DNA of 64,000 nt, taken from contig JADGPG010000060.1 of the NCBI GenBank assembly GCA_017882545.1, positions 1 to 64,000 of the forward strand, read 5' to 3'. The notes under the pieces were generated by a model that saw only the letters and a list, made by a program, of their open reading frames with translations, was not told the origin of the DNA and did no database searches. A program made the position numbers and the translations under genes. This DNA comes from Thermoleophilia bacterium. Its GTDB lineage: Bacteria; Actinomycetota; Thermoleophilia; Miltoncostaeales; Miltoncostaeaceae. Positions 6,810 through 15,179 of the stretch are shown in pieces. How positions within the stretch are numbered: position 1 is the stretch's first letter; each line of letters opens with the position of its first letter.

Positions 6810-8432
6810 GTGACCACACAGGCAGCGCCCGGCCACCCGGTCCCCGACGGCGACCTCACCGACGCCGAGCGCGCGAAGATCGCGCCATACGTCACCGACA
6901 CCGTCGGACCGGTGTTCGCCCTGACCAACCTCCCGGAGACGGTCAAGGGTGCACTGTTCGCGCGCTATTCGCGCAGCCCGAAATCGCTGCGACGCCTCCT
7001 TGTCGACGAGTTCCTTACGGATGGCGGTCAGTCGGTCGCCGACGCCGGGCCGGGCCAGGCGCAGGCCGACGCTCTGTACCAGCGCGTCCTGGCCGACTAC
7101 GGCGACGATTCGGTGGCCCAGCTCGGCGGCGCCCACGTCGCCGTCGAGGGCGCGTCCAACATCCTCACCAAGATTCTTCAGTGGGGGCGCCTGGCCAGCT
7201 ACCTGGAACAGTCGACGCGCTACATCGCCTACACGGACCGCCCGGGCGGGCTCTGGCGGTACTACACCCCTCCCGACGTCGCCACGATCCCGGGGCTCGG
7301 GTCCTCCTATCGCGCGACCCTCGATGGCGCCTTCGCGGTCTACAGCGAGCTCCTGCCGGCGATGGTCGACTACTGGGAGGCGCGCGTCCCCGTCGACGAC
7401 GCGCCAGACGCCGCCCGCCGGCGCGCGATCCGCGCGCGCGCCCTCGACAGCCTGCGTGGGCTCCTCCCTGCCGCAACGCGCTCTAACGTTGGCATCTTCG
7501 CGTCGGGACAGGCCTATGAGGCCCTCTTGGTGCGGCTCATCGCCCATCCGCTGCCCGAGGCACGCGAGGCCGGGGCGAGCATCCTCGCCCAGCTGCGGAC
7601 CGTGATCCCCGCCTTCCTGACGCGCGTCGACCGCCCCGACCGGGGCCTCCGGCATGCCCAGTACCTCGCCGACGCCGACGCCGCGATGCGGCAGGCGGCG
7701 AGCGAACTGCTGCCCACCGCAGCGCCGGGACCTAACGCGCCCGAGGTGCGCTTGGTCGAGTGGGACCCCGACGGCGAACAGCGTGTCGCGGTCCACGCGT
7801 TGTGGGCGGGTTCGTCACACGGCCTGGATGCGGTCCGCGACACGGTCGCCGCCATGGATGGCGCCACACTGGCACGGGTACTGGCGGACTACTCAGGTGA
7901 GCGCAGCGACCGCCGCTACAAGCCGGGCCGCGCGCTCGAGGCGACGACCTACACCTTCGAAGTGGTCTGCGACTACGGCGCCTACCGTGACCTCCAGCGC
8001 CACCGGATGCTGACGCTCCAGGCCCAGACGCTCGGGATCGCACTCGGTTGGGCCATGCCCGACGAAGTCGCCGACGCCGGATGCGGGGACCGGTACGAAC
8101 GGGTCATGGCCGAGAGTGCTGCGCTGTACGGGCAACTCGCGGGCACGCTGCCGCTCGCCGCGCCGTACGCGGTCAGCCTCGCCCACCGGATCCGATTCAC
8201 GATGATCCTCAACGCGCGCGAGGCGATGCACATGATCGAGTTGCGCAGCCAGCCGCAGGGGCATGTCGCCTACCGCGAGGTCGCCCAGCAGATGCACGAG
8301 CGCATCCGCGAGGTGGGACATCACGCGATCGCCGACATGATGCGCTTTGTCGATCACTCGCACCCCGATGCGGGACGGATGGCCGCAGAACGCCGCCTCG
8401 AGGCCCGCCGGACGGCCCGCGCCGATGCCTGA
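6810..8432 (+). CDS. Two-domain ThyX-like (flavin-dependent thymidylate synthase-related) protein
   Basis: 540 residues made of two ThyX-like halves, about twice the usual ThyX subunit. The ThyX signature R-H-R-x2-S-x2-E-x-S-x-R-Y is divided between them. The N-terminal half (about residue 123) reads WGRLASYLEQSTRY, keeping the S/E/S/RY part. The C-terminal half (about 396) reads RHRMLTLQAQTLG, keeping only RHR. Helical segments such as HMIELRSQPQGHVAYRE in the second half also fit ThyX. True ThyX builds its active site from several subunits, so the fusion may retain one composite site, or may be a non-catalytic paralogue. GTG start. Coupled to DUF427 before and DUF1385 after (8-base overlap). 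Confidence 0.75.
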   Translation: MTTQAAPGHPVPDGDLTDAERAKIAPYVTDTVGPVFALTNLPETVKGALFARYSRSPKSLRRLLVDEFLTDGGQSVADAGPGQAQADALYQRVLADYGDDSVAQLGGAHVAVEGASNILTKILQWGRLASYLEQSTRYIAYTDRPGGLWRYYTPPDVATIPGLGSSYRATLDGAFAVYSELLPAMVDYWEARVPVDDAPDAARRRAIRARALDSLRGLLPAATRSNVGIFASGQAYEALLVRLIAHPLPEAREAGASILAQLRTVIPAFLTRVDRPDRGLRHAQYLADADAAMRQAASELLPTAAPGPNAPEVRLVEWDPDGEQRVAVHALWAGSSHGLDAVRDTVAAMDGATLARVLADYSGERSDRRYKPGRALEATTYTFEVVCDYGAYRDLQRHRMLTLQAQTLGIALGWAMPDEVADAGCGDRYERVMAESAALYGQLAGTLPLAAPYAVSLAHRIRFTMILNAREAMHMIELRSQPQGHVAYREVAQQMHERIREVGHHAIADMMRFVDHSHPDAGRMAAERRLEARRTARADA

Positions 8433-9246
8433 GCCGGCGCACAGCGATCGCCCGCGTCTCGGCGGAATGGCGCTCGCCAACGGGCTACTGGTCCACGGTC
8501 CCACCCATTGGGCGGCGGCGGTGCGGCGCGAGGACGGCGAGATCGTCGTGGCGTCCGGGGCCAAACCGCGTTTCGCGATCCCGGTGGTCGGTGGCCTGCC
8601 AGTCATTCGCGGCATCCTCCGCATCGGCGAGGCCATGGCTGTCCTGCCCGCCATGCGACGGGCGTTCCCCGAGGCGCGCTTCGCGTTTGATTCCGGACCG
8701 GCACGACTCGCGATCGCCGCCACCTTCGCAGGCGGGCTTATCGCCCGCCGCCGCCTGCACTCACCGCTCGGGCAGGAACTCGCCTCGGCGGCGCTCGGGC
8801 TCGCACCCGCCGTGGTGGCGCTGCGGACATCACGTGCAGCCGCGTGGCATGCCGTCGAGCACAAGAGCATCGCCGCGTACGAGGCCGGTGGCCCGGACGA
8901 GGTCGCGCTCGCGGACCGCTACCCGAAAGAGCACCCGCGCTGCGGCAGCAACCTGATCGCGCCGATGGTGGCGACCTCGGTCGCGGCCAACCTGCTGGTG
9001 CGCTGCGTGCCCGGACTGCGCCGCTACGGCGCGCGCGGTGTCGCCGCACTGCTGGCGGTGGGTTCGACGGTGGAACTGTTTGCGTTCGCGACCCGCAACC
9101 CGGGCCACCCGATCGCCCGAACCCTGCATGGGATCGGCCACGCGATTCAGGCGCGGATCGCCACGGTCGAACCCGACCCCGACGAGATGCTGGTCGGCGC
9201 GGCAGCGTTGCAGGAGATCTGCCGGGTCGAGGGCGTCAGCGGCTGA
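8425..9246 (+). CDS. DUF1385 (YqhQ-like) predicted metal-dependent membrane-associated protein
   Basis: 273 residues, start ATG overlapping the ThyX-like stop by 8 bases (the track start lies well inside that gene). It shows the DUF1385 hallmarks: [14 protein letters not shown] at the start, the [12 protein letters not shown] motif around residue 140 (predicted metal-binding His/Glu), and HPRCGSNL after it. Hydrophobic stretches flank the motif, so membrane association is likely. Biochemical function is unknown for the family. The gene closes the yqeY-DUF427-ThyX-like-DUF1385 run. Confidence 0.85.
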   Translation: MPEPAHSDRPRLGGMALANGLLVHGPTHWAAAVRREDGEIVVASGAKPRFAIPVVGGLPVIRGILRIGEAMAVLPAMRRAFPEARFAFDSGPARLAIAATFAGGLIARRRLHSPLGQELASAALGLAPAVVALRTSRAAAWHAVEHKSIAAYEAGGPDEVALADRYPKEHPRCGSNLIAPMVATSVAANLLVRCVPGLRRYGARGVAALLAVGSTVELFAFATRNPGHPIARTLHGIGHAIQARIATVEPDPDEMLVGAAALQEICRVEGVSG

Positions 9247-9258
9247 CGCCGGGCGCCG

Positions 9259-9286
9259 CGTGATCGCTGCGATCGCTGCGATCACG
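9259..9286. promoter_or_regulatory. Hairpin/dyad with tandem GCTGCGATC repeats upstream of nicotinate phosphoribosyltransferase
   Basis: Arms CGTGATCGC and GCGATCACG pair perfectly (9 bp) around a 10-base loop that itself contains GCGATCGC. It lies 13 bases after the DUF1385 stop and 47 bases before the next ATG. It could terminate the upstream run or be a repressor operator for the NAD-salvage gene. No T-tract follows, which favours the operator reading slightly. Confidence 0.4.
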
Positions 9287-9333
9287 TACCGTTCCGGAAT
9301 ATCCGTGCCGAACCCGACAGCCCGCAGACCGAC

Positions 9334-10464
9334 ATGAGCAACGTCCCCAACGCGGTCCGACGACGCCTGGCGCCGGAGACCTTCGCCCTGCCGATCGACA
9401 AGATGCGCGACGGCTACTACTCCGACGCGTACTTCACCTTTTCGCGGGAGGTGCTCGAACAGGACGGGCACCGCCCGCGGGTCCTCATGCAGGTGTTCCA
9501 GCGCAACCACTCGGTTCTGGGCGGCATCGACGAGGCGCTGGCCATCCTCCGGCTCTGTTCCGGGCGCGAGACCGGCGGCCAATGGGTCAGTGGCTGGGGC
9601 GAGTTGCGCGTGCGGGCCCTCTTCGACGGTGACCTCATCGAGCCGTGGGAGCCGGTGCTCGAGATCGAAGGTGACTACTCGGTGTTCTGCCACCTCGAGA
9701 CCCTCTATCTCGGCGTGCTGGCCCGGCGGACCCTGATCAGTCGCAACGTGCGCGATGTCGTCGAGGCGGCCGGCGGCAAGCCGATCATGTACTTCCCCGC
9801 CCGCTTCGATCACTGGCACGTCCAGACGGGCGACGGCTGGGCGGCACACATCGCCGGAGCGATCGGCGTGTCGACCGACGCCCAGGCGTCCTGGTGGGGA
9901 GGGAAGGGCATCGGCACCGTCCCGCACGGCCTGATCGCCGCCTACGGCGGCGACACGGTGCTGGCGGCGACCAAGTTTGCCGACCGCTTCGCCGACGAAC
10001 TCCACGTCACGGTGCTGGTCGACTTCGAGAACGATTCGGTCCGGACCGCGCTCGCTGTCGCCGACGCGCTCGGCGACCGCCTGTGGGCCGTGCGCGTCGA
10101 CACCTCCGAGACGATGGTCGACCGATCGCTCTGGCACGAGATGGGCCGCTTTCGCCCGACCGGCGTCGTGCCCGAACTGGTGCGCAAGGTCCGCCGCGCC
10201 CTCGACAACGCCGGCCACGAGCACGTCCGGATCGTCGCCTCCGGCGGCTTCGACCCCGAACGCATCCGGACCTTCGAACAGGCGGGGGTGCCCGTTGACG
10301 CCTACGGGGTCGGGAGTTCCCTCCTTCGCGGCGCCAACGACTTTACCGCTGACGTCGTCCGCGTCGACGGCCGCCCCTGCGCGAAAGTCGGCCGCGAGGA
10401 GCGCCCTGCCGTCCGCCTGACGCCGGTGACCTGGACGACCGACCGCCCCGGAGACCGCGCATGA
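9334..10464 (+). CDS. pncB: Nicotinate phosphoribosyltransferase (PncB/quinolinate PRTase fold)
   Basis: A 376-residue enzyme that joins nicotinate to PRPP in NAD salvage. Family features: LPIDKMRDGYYSDAYF at the N-terminus, HLETLYLGVLARRT, the substrate-binding ARFDHWH segment, VDFENDSVRTAL, the VRVDTSE strand, and the phosphate-binding IVASGGFDPERI and YGVGSSLLRG near the C-terminus. The length is in the range of the shorter type. ATG start; a dyad sits upstream. The stop overlaps the next ATG by 4 bases. A quinolinate-type reaction cannot be fully excluded, since both enzymes share the fold. Confidence 0.85.
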   Translation: MSNVPNAVRRRLAPETFALPIDKMRDGYYSDAYFTFSREVLEQDGHRPRVLMQVFQRNHSVLGGIDEALAILRLCSGRETGGQWVSGWGELRVRALFDGDLIEPWEPVLEIEGDYSVFCHLETLYLGVLARRTLISRNVRDVVEAAGGKPIMYFPARFDHWHVQTGDGWAAHIAGAIGVSTDAQASWWGGKGIGTVPHGLIAAYGGDTVLAATKFADRFADELHVTVLVDFENDSVRTALAVADALGDRLWAVRVDTSETMVDRSLWHEMGRFRPTGVVPELVRKVRRALDNAGHEHVRIVASGGFDPERIRTFEQAGVPVDAYGVGSSLLRGANDFTADVVRVDGRPCAKVGREERPAVRLTPVTWTTDRPGDRA

Positions 10465-10883
10465 TCCCGGCCGCCGAACTGCATCACGTCGCCTACGTCG
10501 TGACCGACCTCGATGCCGCCCTGCCGCTGTTCGTCGACCGCTACGGACTGGTCGAGGAACTCCGCGAGGTCATGCCGGACCAAGGCGTCGAGGCGGTGAT
10601 GCTCCGTGCCGGCGGGGCCGGCGTCGAGCTGATCACACCGCTGGACCCCGGCGCGGCGATCGCCCGCTTCCTCGACAAGCGCGGCGAGGGGCTGCACCAC
10701 GTCGCCTTCGGCGTCGCCGACGTCGCCGCCACACTCGCCGAGCTGGCGGCCGCGGGCGTCGAGCTGATCGACACCGCCCCGCGGCGGGGACTGGGTGGCC
10801 ACCTGGTGGCCTTCGTGCACCCGCGCTCGGGGGCCGGGGCCCTCACCGAGCTCGTGCAGACCGGCGACGGCCACCCCGGCTGA
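10461..10883 (+). CDS. mce: Methylmalonyl-CoA epimerase (VOC superfamily)
   Basis: 140 residues with two VOC half-domains. HHVAYVV near the N-terminus, VELITPLDP in the middle, GEGLHHVAFGV, then RRGLGGHLVAFVHP and ALTELVQ match methylmalonyl-CoA epimerase, which interconverts (R)- and (S)-methylmalonyl-CoA in propionate metabolism. The metal-ligand pattern His, Gln/Glu, His, Glu of the family appears preserved. ATG overlaps the pncB stop (ATGA). A mutase partner is not in this window. Confidence 0.87.
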   Translation: MIPAAELHHVAYVVTDLDAALPLFVDRYGLVEELREVMPDQGVEAVMLRAGGAGVELITPLDPGAAIARFLDKRGEGLHHVAFGVADVAATLAELAAAGVELIDTAPRRGLGGHLVAFVHPRSGAGALTELVQTGDGHPG

Positions 10884-10953
10884 CCGGAACGGAGAAGGCT
10901 CCCCCGCACCCGCGATAGACTCGCGCCGGGAGATCGCTACCGAAGGAGCATCC

Positions 10954-11175
10954 ATGGCCGGACGTCGGCTGGAGATCGGTTTTCACGGCGGGAGCGTGCT
11001 GCGCACGACCGTTGACGACGCGCAGGTCACGACGCTGACCGGCGCCCTCGGCGGCGATGCGTCCTGGCAGCAGCTCGAGGCCGACGAAGGCAGATATTGG
11101 CTCAAGCTCGCGGACGTCCAGTTCGTGCGTATCCCCGACGACGGCCCGCACGGCGTCGGCTTCTCCCGCCCCTAA
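10954..11175 (+). CDS. Small conserved-looking hypothetical protein
   Basis: 73 residues beginning MAGRRLEIGF, with a good GAAGGAG ribosome-binding site 5 bases upstream of the ATG at 10954; the track's earlier start is not supported. The sequence alternates beta-type segments (SVLRTTVDD, YWLKLADVQFVRI) and has no signal or membrane segment. No domain recognised. It ends 9 bases before ychF in the same direction, so the two are probably co-transcribed. Confidence 0.65.
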   Translation: MAGRRLEIGFHGGSVLRTTVDDAQVTTLTGALGGDASWQQLEADEGRYWLKLADVQFVRIPDDGPHGVGFSRP

Positions 11176-11184
11176 GCGGCGCCC

Positions 11185-12261
11185 GTGGACCTGGGACTGG
11201 TTGGTCGGACCAACGCTGGCAAGACCGCATTGTTCAACCTGATCACCGGCTCGAGCGCCGAGGTCGCGCCGTACCCGTTCACGACCCGTGAAGCGGTGCG
11301 TGGCATGGCCGAAGTACCGGACCCGCGCATCGATGCCATCGCCGATGCGCAGGACATTCCGCGACGCGTGCGTGCGCACGTCCAGGTGGTCGACATTCCC
11401 GGCCTGGCCGCGGGTGCGGGTCAGGGCGAGGGCCTCGGCGGCAAGGCCCTCAGCGAGCTCCGCCAGATGGATGCCCTGATCCACGTCGTCCGGGCGTTCG
11501 CCAACAGCGAAGTCCCACATCCCGAAGATGCCGTCGACCCGCACGGCGACGCCGAGGCCGTCGATCTCGAGCTGTTGCTGGCCGATCGCGAGCAGGTCGA
11601 CCGACGCCTCGAGAAGGTGCGCAAGGGGGCGAAGTCCGGCGACCCGGTCGCGCGCACCGAGCTCGCCCAGCTTGAGCTGCTGGCCACCGACCTCGATGCC
11701 GGCGCGCCGCTGCGAATGACCGGGGATCCGGACGCCGTGAAGTTGGCGTTGGACATGGGGCTCTTGACCGCCAAGCCGGTGCTCTACGTCGTCAACACCG
11801 ACGACCCCGGGGCCCCGCCGGACAACGTGGCCGCGTACGCTGCGGCACGCGATGCGCAGGTCCTCGCCCTGGCCGTCGGCACCGAACTTGAACTGGCGCA
11901 GCTCAGCCCCGAGGAGGCGGCCGAACTGGCCGAAGAACTGGAACTCGGCGATGTGCGCGGGGCCGATGCCATGGTGCGGGCGGCCTACGAGCTCCTCGAT
12001 CTGGTCACGTTCTTCACCGGCTCAGGGCCCCCGGAGGCGCGCGCCTGGCCGATCCGACGCGGGCTGACGGCCGACAAGGCCGCCGGCAAGATCCACTCCG
12101 ACTTGGAGCGCGGCTTCATCCGCGCCGAGGTGGTTCCCTGGCAGGACCTCGTTGCCGCGGGGTCCTTCGGCAAAGCCCGCGAGTCCGCGCAGGTTCGCAT
12201 GGAGGGCAAGGACTACGTCGTCCAGGAGGGCGACGTGATGCAGATCCGGTTCGCCGTCTAG
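11185..12261 (+). CDS. ychF: Ribosome-binding ATPase/GTPase YchF (Obg-like TRAFAC family)
   Basis: 358 residues, GTG start. The P-loop is GRTNAGKT, followed by switch FTT, the DIPGL G3 motif and, in place of NKxD, a G4 reading NTDD, as expected for YchF proteins that prefer ATP. A coiled insertion (about 130-165) and a C-terminal TGS domain follow, with KAAGKIHSDLERGFIRAEV and GKDYVVQEGDVMQIRF, which are almost diagnostic. It acts on ribosomes and in stress responses. It converges on cysN with only 13 bases between stops and no obvious strong terminator. Confidence 0.92.
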   Translation: MDLGLVGRTNAGKTALFNLITGSSAEVAPYPFTTREAVRGMAEVPDPRIDAIADAQDIPRRVRAHVQVVDIPGLAAGAGQGEGLGGKALSELRQMDALIHVVRAFANSEVPHPEDAVDPHGDAEAVDLELLLADREQVDRRLEKVRKGAKSGDPVARTELAQLELLATDLDAGAPLRMTGDPDAVKLALDMGLLTAKPVLYVVNTDDPGAPPDNVAAYAAARDAQVLALAVGTELELAQLSPEEAAELAEELELGDVRGADAMVRAAYELLDLVTFFTGSGPPEARAWPIRRGLTADKAAGKIHSDLERGFIRAEVVPWQDLVAAGSFGKARESAQVRMEGKDYVVQEGDVMQIRFAV

Positions 12262-12274
12262 CCCGGAGTCCGGC

Positions 12275-13588
12275 TTAGCGGGCGTCGACGATCATGCCCG
12301 CCGCCACCGTGCCGTTGTCGGCGTCGTCGATCAGCACGAACCCCCCGGTGGCACGGTTGGTCCGGTAGGGATCGCACATCAGCGGGCCGGCGGTGCGAAT
12401 CCGGACCCGTCCGATGTCGTTGAGCCCGAATGCCTCGACGCCGGTTTCGGCCTCGAGGGTGTCGACGTTGACGCGCTCGTCCAGTGCGACCACGATCGCC
12501 TGGGCGCTGCGGGTCGTGTGCTTGATCGACAAGCGGTCGCCGGGACGGAGCGGGCGCTCGGACATCCAACAGATGATGGCCTCCAGCTCGCGTGCGACGA
12601 CCGGCGCCTGGTCGGGGGAACAGATGAGATCGCCGCGCGAGACGTCGATGTCGTCCGCCAGCCGCAGGGTGACCGACAGCGGCGCGGCGGCTTCGTCGAG
12701 CTCGCCGTCGAAGGTGTCGATCGCGGCGATCCGCGACTGCTGCCCGCCCGGGAGCACGACCACCTCGTCGCCGGCACGGAGCACGCCGCTGGCCAACTGC
12801 CCGGCGTAGCCGCGGTAGTCGGTGTCCACGGCGCGTGGGTCGGCGGCAAGACCGGCAGACCCACCGCCCCAGGAGATGGCCGCTCCCGGCCGGATGACCC
12901 ACTGCACGGGAAACCGCACGGCGACGTCGTCGGGGTGGTCGGCGACGATCTCGACCGTCTCGAGGTGCTCCAGCAGCGTCGGCCCCGTGTACCACGGCAT
13001 CCGCGCCGAGCGCACGACAACGTTGTCGCCGTCGAGGGCCGAGATCGGGATCGCGGTGACCTCCTCGACCGGCAGCGGCTCCAGGAATGTCCGCAGCTCG
13101 GCGACGATGTCCTCGAACACGTCCTCGCGGTACTCGACGAGATCCATCTTGTTGACACAGATCACGATGTGCGGAATGCCGAGCAGGACAGAAATGTAGG
13201 CATGCCGCTTCGACTGCTCGAGGACGCCCTTGCGCGCATCGACCAGGACGATTGACAGTTCGGCGGTGGACGCGCCCGTGACCATGTTGCGGGTGTACTG
13301 CTTGTGTCCGGGAACGTCGGCGATGATGAAACGGCGCCGGTCGGTCGAGAAGTATCGGTAGGCGACGTCGATCGTGATGCCCTGCTCCCGCTCGGCGCGC
13401 AGGCCGTCGGTGATCAGCGACAGGTCGAGCGCGCCGTCGCTGGAGCGACGGCGACTCGCCTCGGCGACCTGCGCCAGCTGGTCCTCGAGTACCTGCTTGC
13501 TGTCGTACAGCAGGCGCCCGATCAGTGTGCTCTTGCCGTCATCGACCGACCCGGCCGTCGTAAATCGCAGCAGCCCCTGGTCGCTCAA
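12275..13588 (-). CDS. cysN: Sulfate adenylyltransferase GTPase subunit CysN
   Basis: 437 residues. EF-Tu-like GTPase with GSVDDGKSTLIGRLL (G1), EQGITIDVAYR (switch), DVPGHKQYTRNM (G3) and NKMD (G4), then two beta-barrel domains. With CysD it converts sulfate and ATP to APS, driven by GTP hydrolysis. No APS kinase domain is fused at the C-terminus, consistent with direct APS reduction by the neighbouring CysH. The start is TTG, overlapping the cysD stop as TTGA, so initiation is probably coupled. Last gene of the sir-cysH-cysD-cysN operon. Confidence 0.94.
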   Translation of the reverse strand: MSDQGLLRFTTAGSVDDGKSTLIGRLLYDSKQVLEDQLAQVAEASRRRSSDGALDLSLITDGLRAEREQGITIDVAYRYFSTDRRRFIIADVPGHKQYTRNMVTGASTAELSIVLVDARKGVLEQSKRHAYISVLLGIPHIVICVNKMDLVEYREDVFEDIVAELRTFLEPLPVEEVTAIPISALDGDNVVVRSARMPWYTGPTLLEHLETVEIVADHPDDVAVRFPVQWVIRPGAAISWGGGSAGLAADPRAVDTDYRGYAGQLASGVLRAGDEVVVLPGGQQSRIAAIDTFDGELDEAAAPLSVTLRLADDIDVSRGDLICSPDQAPVVARELEAIICWMSERPLRPGDRLSIKHTTRSAQAIVVALDERVNVDTLEAETGVEAFGLNDIGRVRIRTAGPLMCDPYRTNRATGGFVLIDDADNGTVAAGMIVDAR

Positions 13589-14505
13589 AAGTACCCGGCC
13601 TTCTTGCGGTCTTCCATGGCGGCCTCCGACACACGATCGTCGGCCCGGGTCTCCCCGCGTTCGGTCACCCGCGTCACGATGATTTCGGCGACCACCTCGT
13701 CCAGCGTCGTCGCCTCGGAGCGGACGCCGCCGGTACAGCTCATGTCACCGACGGTGCGGTAACGCACGCGCGCCGTCTCGACCGCCTCGCCGTCCAGCAG
13801 CTCGGCGCCCTCGCGCCAGGCGTACAGCATCCCGTCGCGGCTAAAGACCTCACGCTCGTGGGAGAAGTAGATGGACGGCACCTCGAGCTGTTCGCGGGCG
13901 ATGTACTCCCAGACGTCGAGCTCGGTCCAGTTCGAGATCGGGAAGGCCCGGACGTGCTCACCCTGACGGATGCGACCGTTGTAGAGATTCCACAGCTCCG
14001 GTCGCTGCGACTTTGGGTCCCATTGGCCGAAGTCGTCCCGGAACGAGAACACCCGCTCCTTGGCGCGGGCCCGCTCTTCGTCGCGACGGGCGCCACCGAA
14101 GGCCGCGTCGAAGCGATGCGCGGCGATAGCGTCGAGCAGGGTGGTCGTCTGGAGCCGGTTCCGGGACGCCCGCGGACCGCGCTCCTCGACGACGCGCCCC
14201 AAGTCGATGGAATCCTGGACGGAGGCGACGATCAGCCGCTCGCCGAGCTCGGCCACGCGGCGGTCCCGAAAGGCGATGACCTCGGCGAAGTTGTCGCCGG
14301 TGTCGACGTGCATCAGCGGAAACGGGAAGCGCGCGGGCCGGAAGGCCTTCTCCGCCAGGCGCAGCAGCACGATCGAGTCCTTGCCGCCCGAGAACAGCAA
14401 CACCGGTCGCTCAAGCTCCGCCGCCACCTCGCGCATGATGTGGATCGCTTCGGACTCAAGCGCATCCAAATGGGTGAGCGGGGCTCGGCGGACGGCCGGA
14501 CTCAC
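13585..14505 (-). CDS. cysD: Sulfate adenylyltransferase small subunit CysD
   Basis: 306 residues of the PAPS-reductase-like ATP pyrophosphatase fold. The PP-loop SGGKDSIVLLRLAEKAF, HVDTGDNF, FGGARRDEE and FPISNWTELDVWEYI are all present, and the C-terminus ends KKAGYF as in most CysD proteins. I start at GTG (VSPAVRR), which overlaps the cysH stop as GTGA; the track start 34 codons upstream runs into cysH. It carries out the adenylyl transfer to sulfate with CysN. Confidence 0.94.
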   Translation of the reverse strand: MSPAVRRAPLTHLDALESEAIHIMREVAAELERPVLLFSGGKDSIVLLRLAEKAFRPARFPFPLMHVDTGDNFAEVIAFRDRRVAELGERLIVASVQDSIDLGRVVEERGPRASRNRLQTTTLLDAIAAHRFDAAFGGARRDEERARAKERVFSFRDDFGQWDPKSQRPELWNLYNGRIRQGEHVRAFPISNWTELDVWEYIAREQLEVPSIYFSHEREVFSRDGMLYAWREGAELLDGEAVETARVRYRTVGDMSCTGGVRSEATTLDEVVAEIIVTRVTERGETRADDRVSEAAMEDRKKAGYF

Positions 14506-15179
14506 GCCACACCTCGCGTCGCTGTGCCGTCGTCGATATGCAGGCCGCACTCGGTCTTTTCGGAGCCGGCCCAGCGCCCTTCCCGACCGCTTCCCGGGCG
14601 TGTGCACGGGGCGCAGCCGATCGAGGCATAGCCCTGATCGTGCAGCGGGTTGTACGGGAGGTCGTGCCGGGCGACGTACTCCCAGACGTCGGCATCGGTC
14701 CAGTCGGCCAGAGGGTTTGCTTTCCAGATCCCCCGCCGCTCGTCCCAGGCGAGCTTGGGCGTCGCCGACCGCGTGTCGGCCTGCTCGCGTCGGAGCCCGG
14801 TAATCCAGCCGTCAACGCCCTCGAGGGCCTGCTCCAGCGCGGCGACCTTGCGCTCGCTGCAACACTCCGCCGCGGTCCACTCCGCGCCGCCCGGTCGGCG
14901 CGCATCAAAGACCTCGACGACGATTCCGTAGTGCGCCTCGACCTGCCGCCAGGTCGCGCGGGTCTCGGGAAACAGCACGCCCGTGTCGATCGTGAACACC
15001 CGCGCAGTCGACTCTCGGCGCAGCACCATGTCCAGCAACACGGACTCTTCCTTCTGGAACGAGCAGGCCAGCGTCAGTCGCGGATGGAACCGGTCGAGCA
15101 TGTAGCCCACGAGCTCCTCGGCGCCGAGCTGCTCGACATCGGCCAGGCCGTCGGGGCCGAGAGACGTCAAACCGCGCAC
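14502..15179 (-). CDS. cysH: Adenylyl-sulfate (APS) reductase CysH, [4Fe-4S] type
   Basis: 225 residues. It has SFQKEESVLLDM, FTIDTGVLFPET, and the two cysteine pairs ECCSERK and GCAPCTRP that bind a [4Fe-4S] cluster in APS reductases and are missing from cluster-free PAPS reductases. The catalytic Cys follows in KTECGLH. It reduces APS to sulfite with thioredoxin. GTG start inside the end of sir (13-base overlap). The absence of any cysC fits APS as substrate. Confidence 0.93.
   Translation of the reverse strand: MRGLTSLGPDGLADVEQLGAEELVGYMLDRFHPRLTLACSFQKEESVLLDMVLRRESTARVFTIDTGVLFPETRATWRQVEAHYGIVVEVFDARRPGGAEWTAAECCSERKVAALEQALEGVDGWITGLRREQADTRSATPKLAWDERRGIWKANPLADWTDADVWEYVARHDLPYNPLHDQGYASIGCAPCTRPGSGREGRWAGSEKTECGLHIDDGTATRGVA

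Noticed and set aside
5432-6946. 504-residue minus-strand ORF
   Set aside because: Shadow of rarA, yqeY and DUF427, composition Arg/Pro/Ser-rich and no motif.
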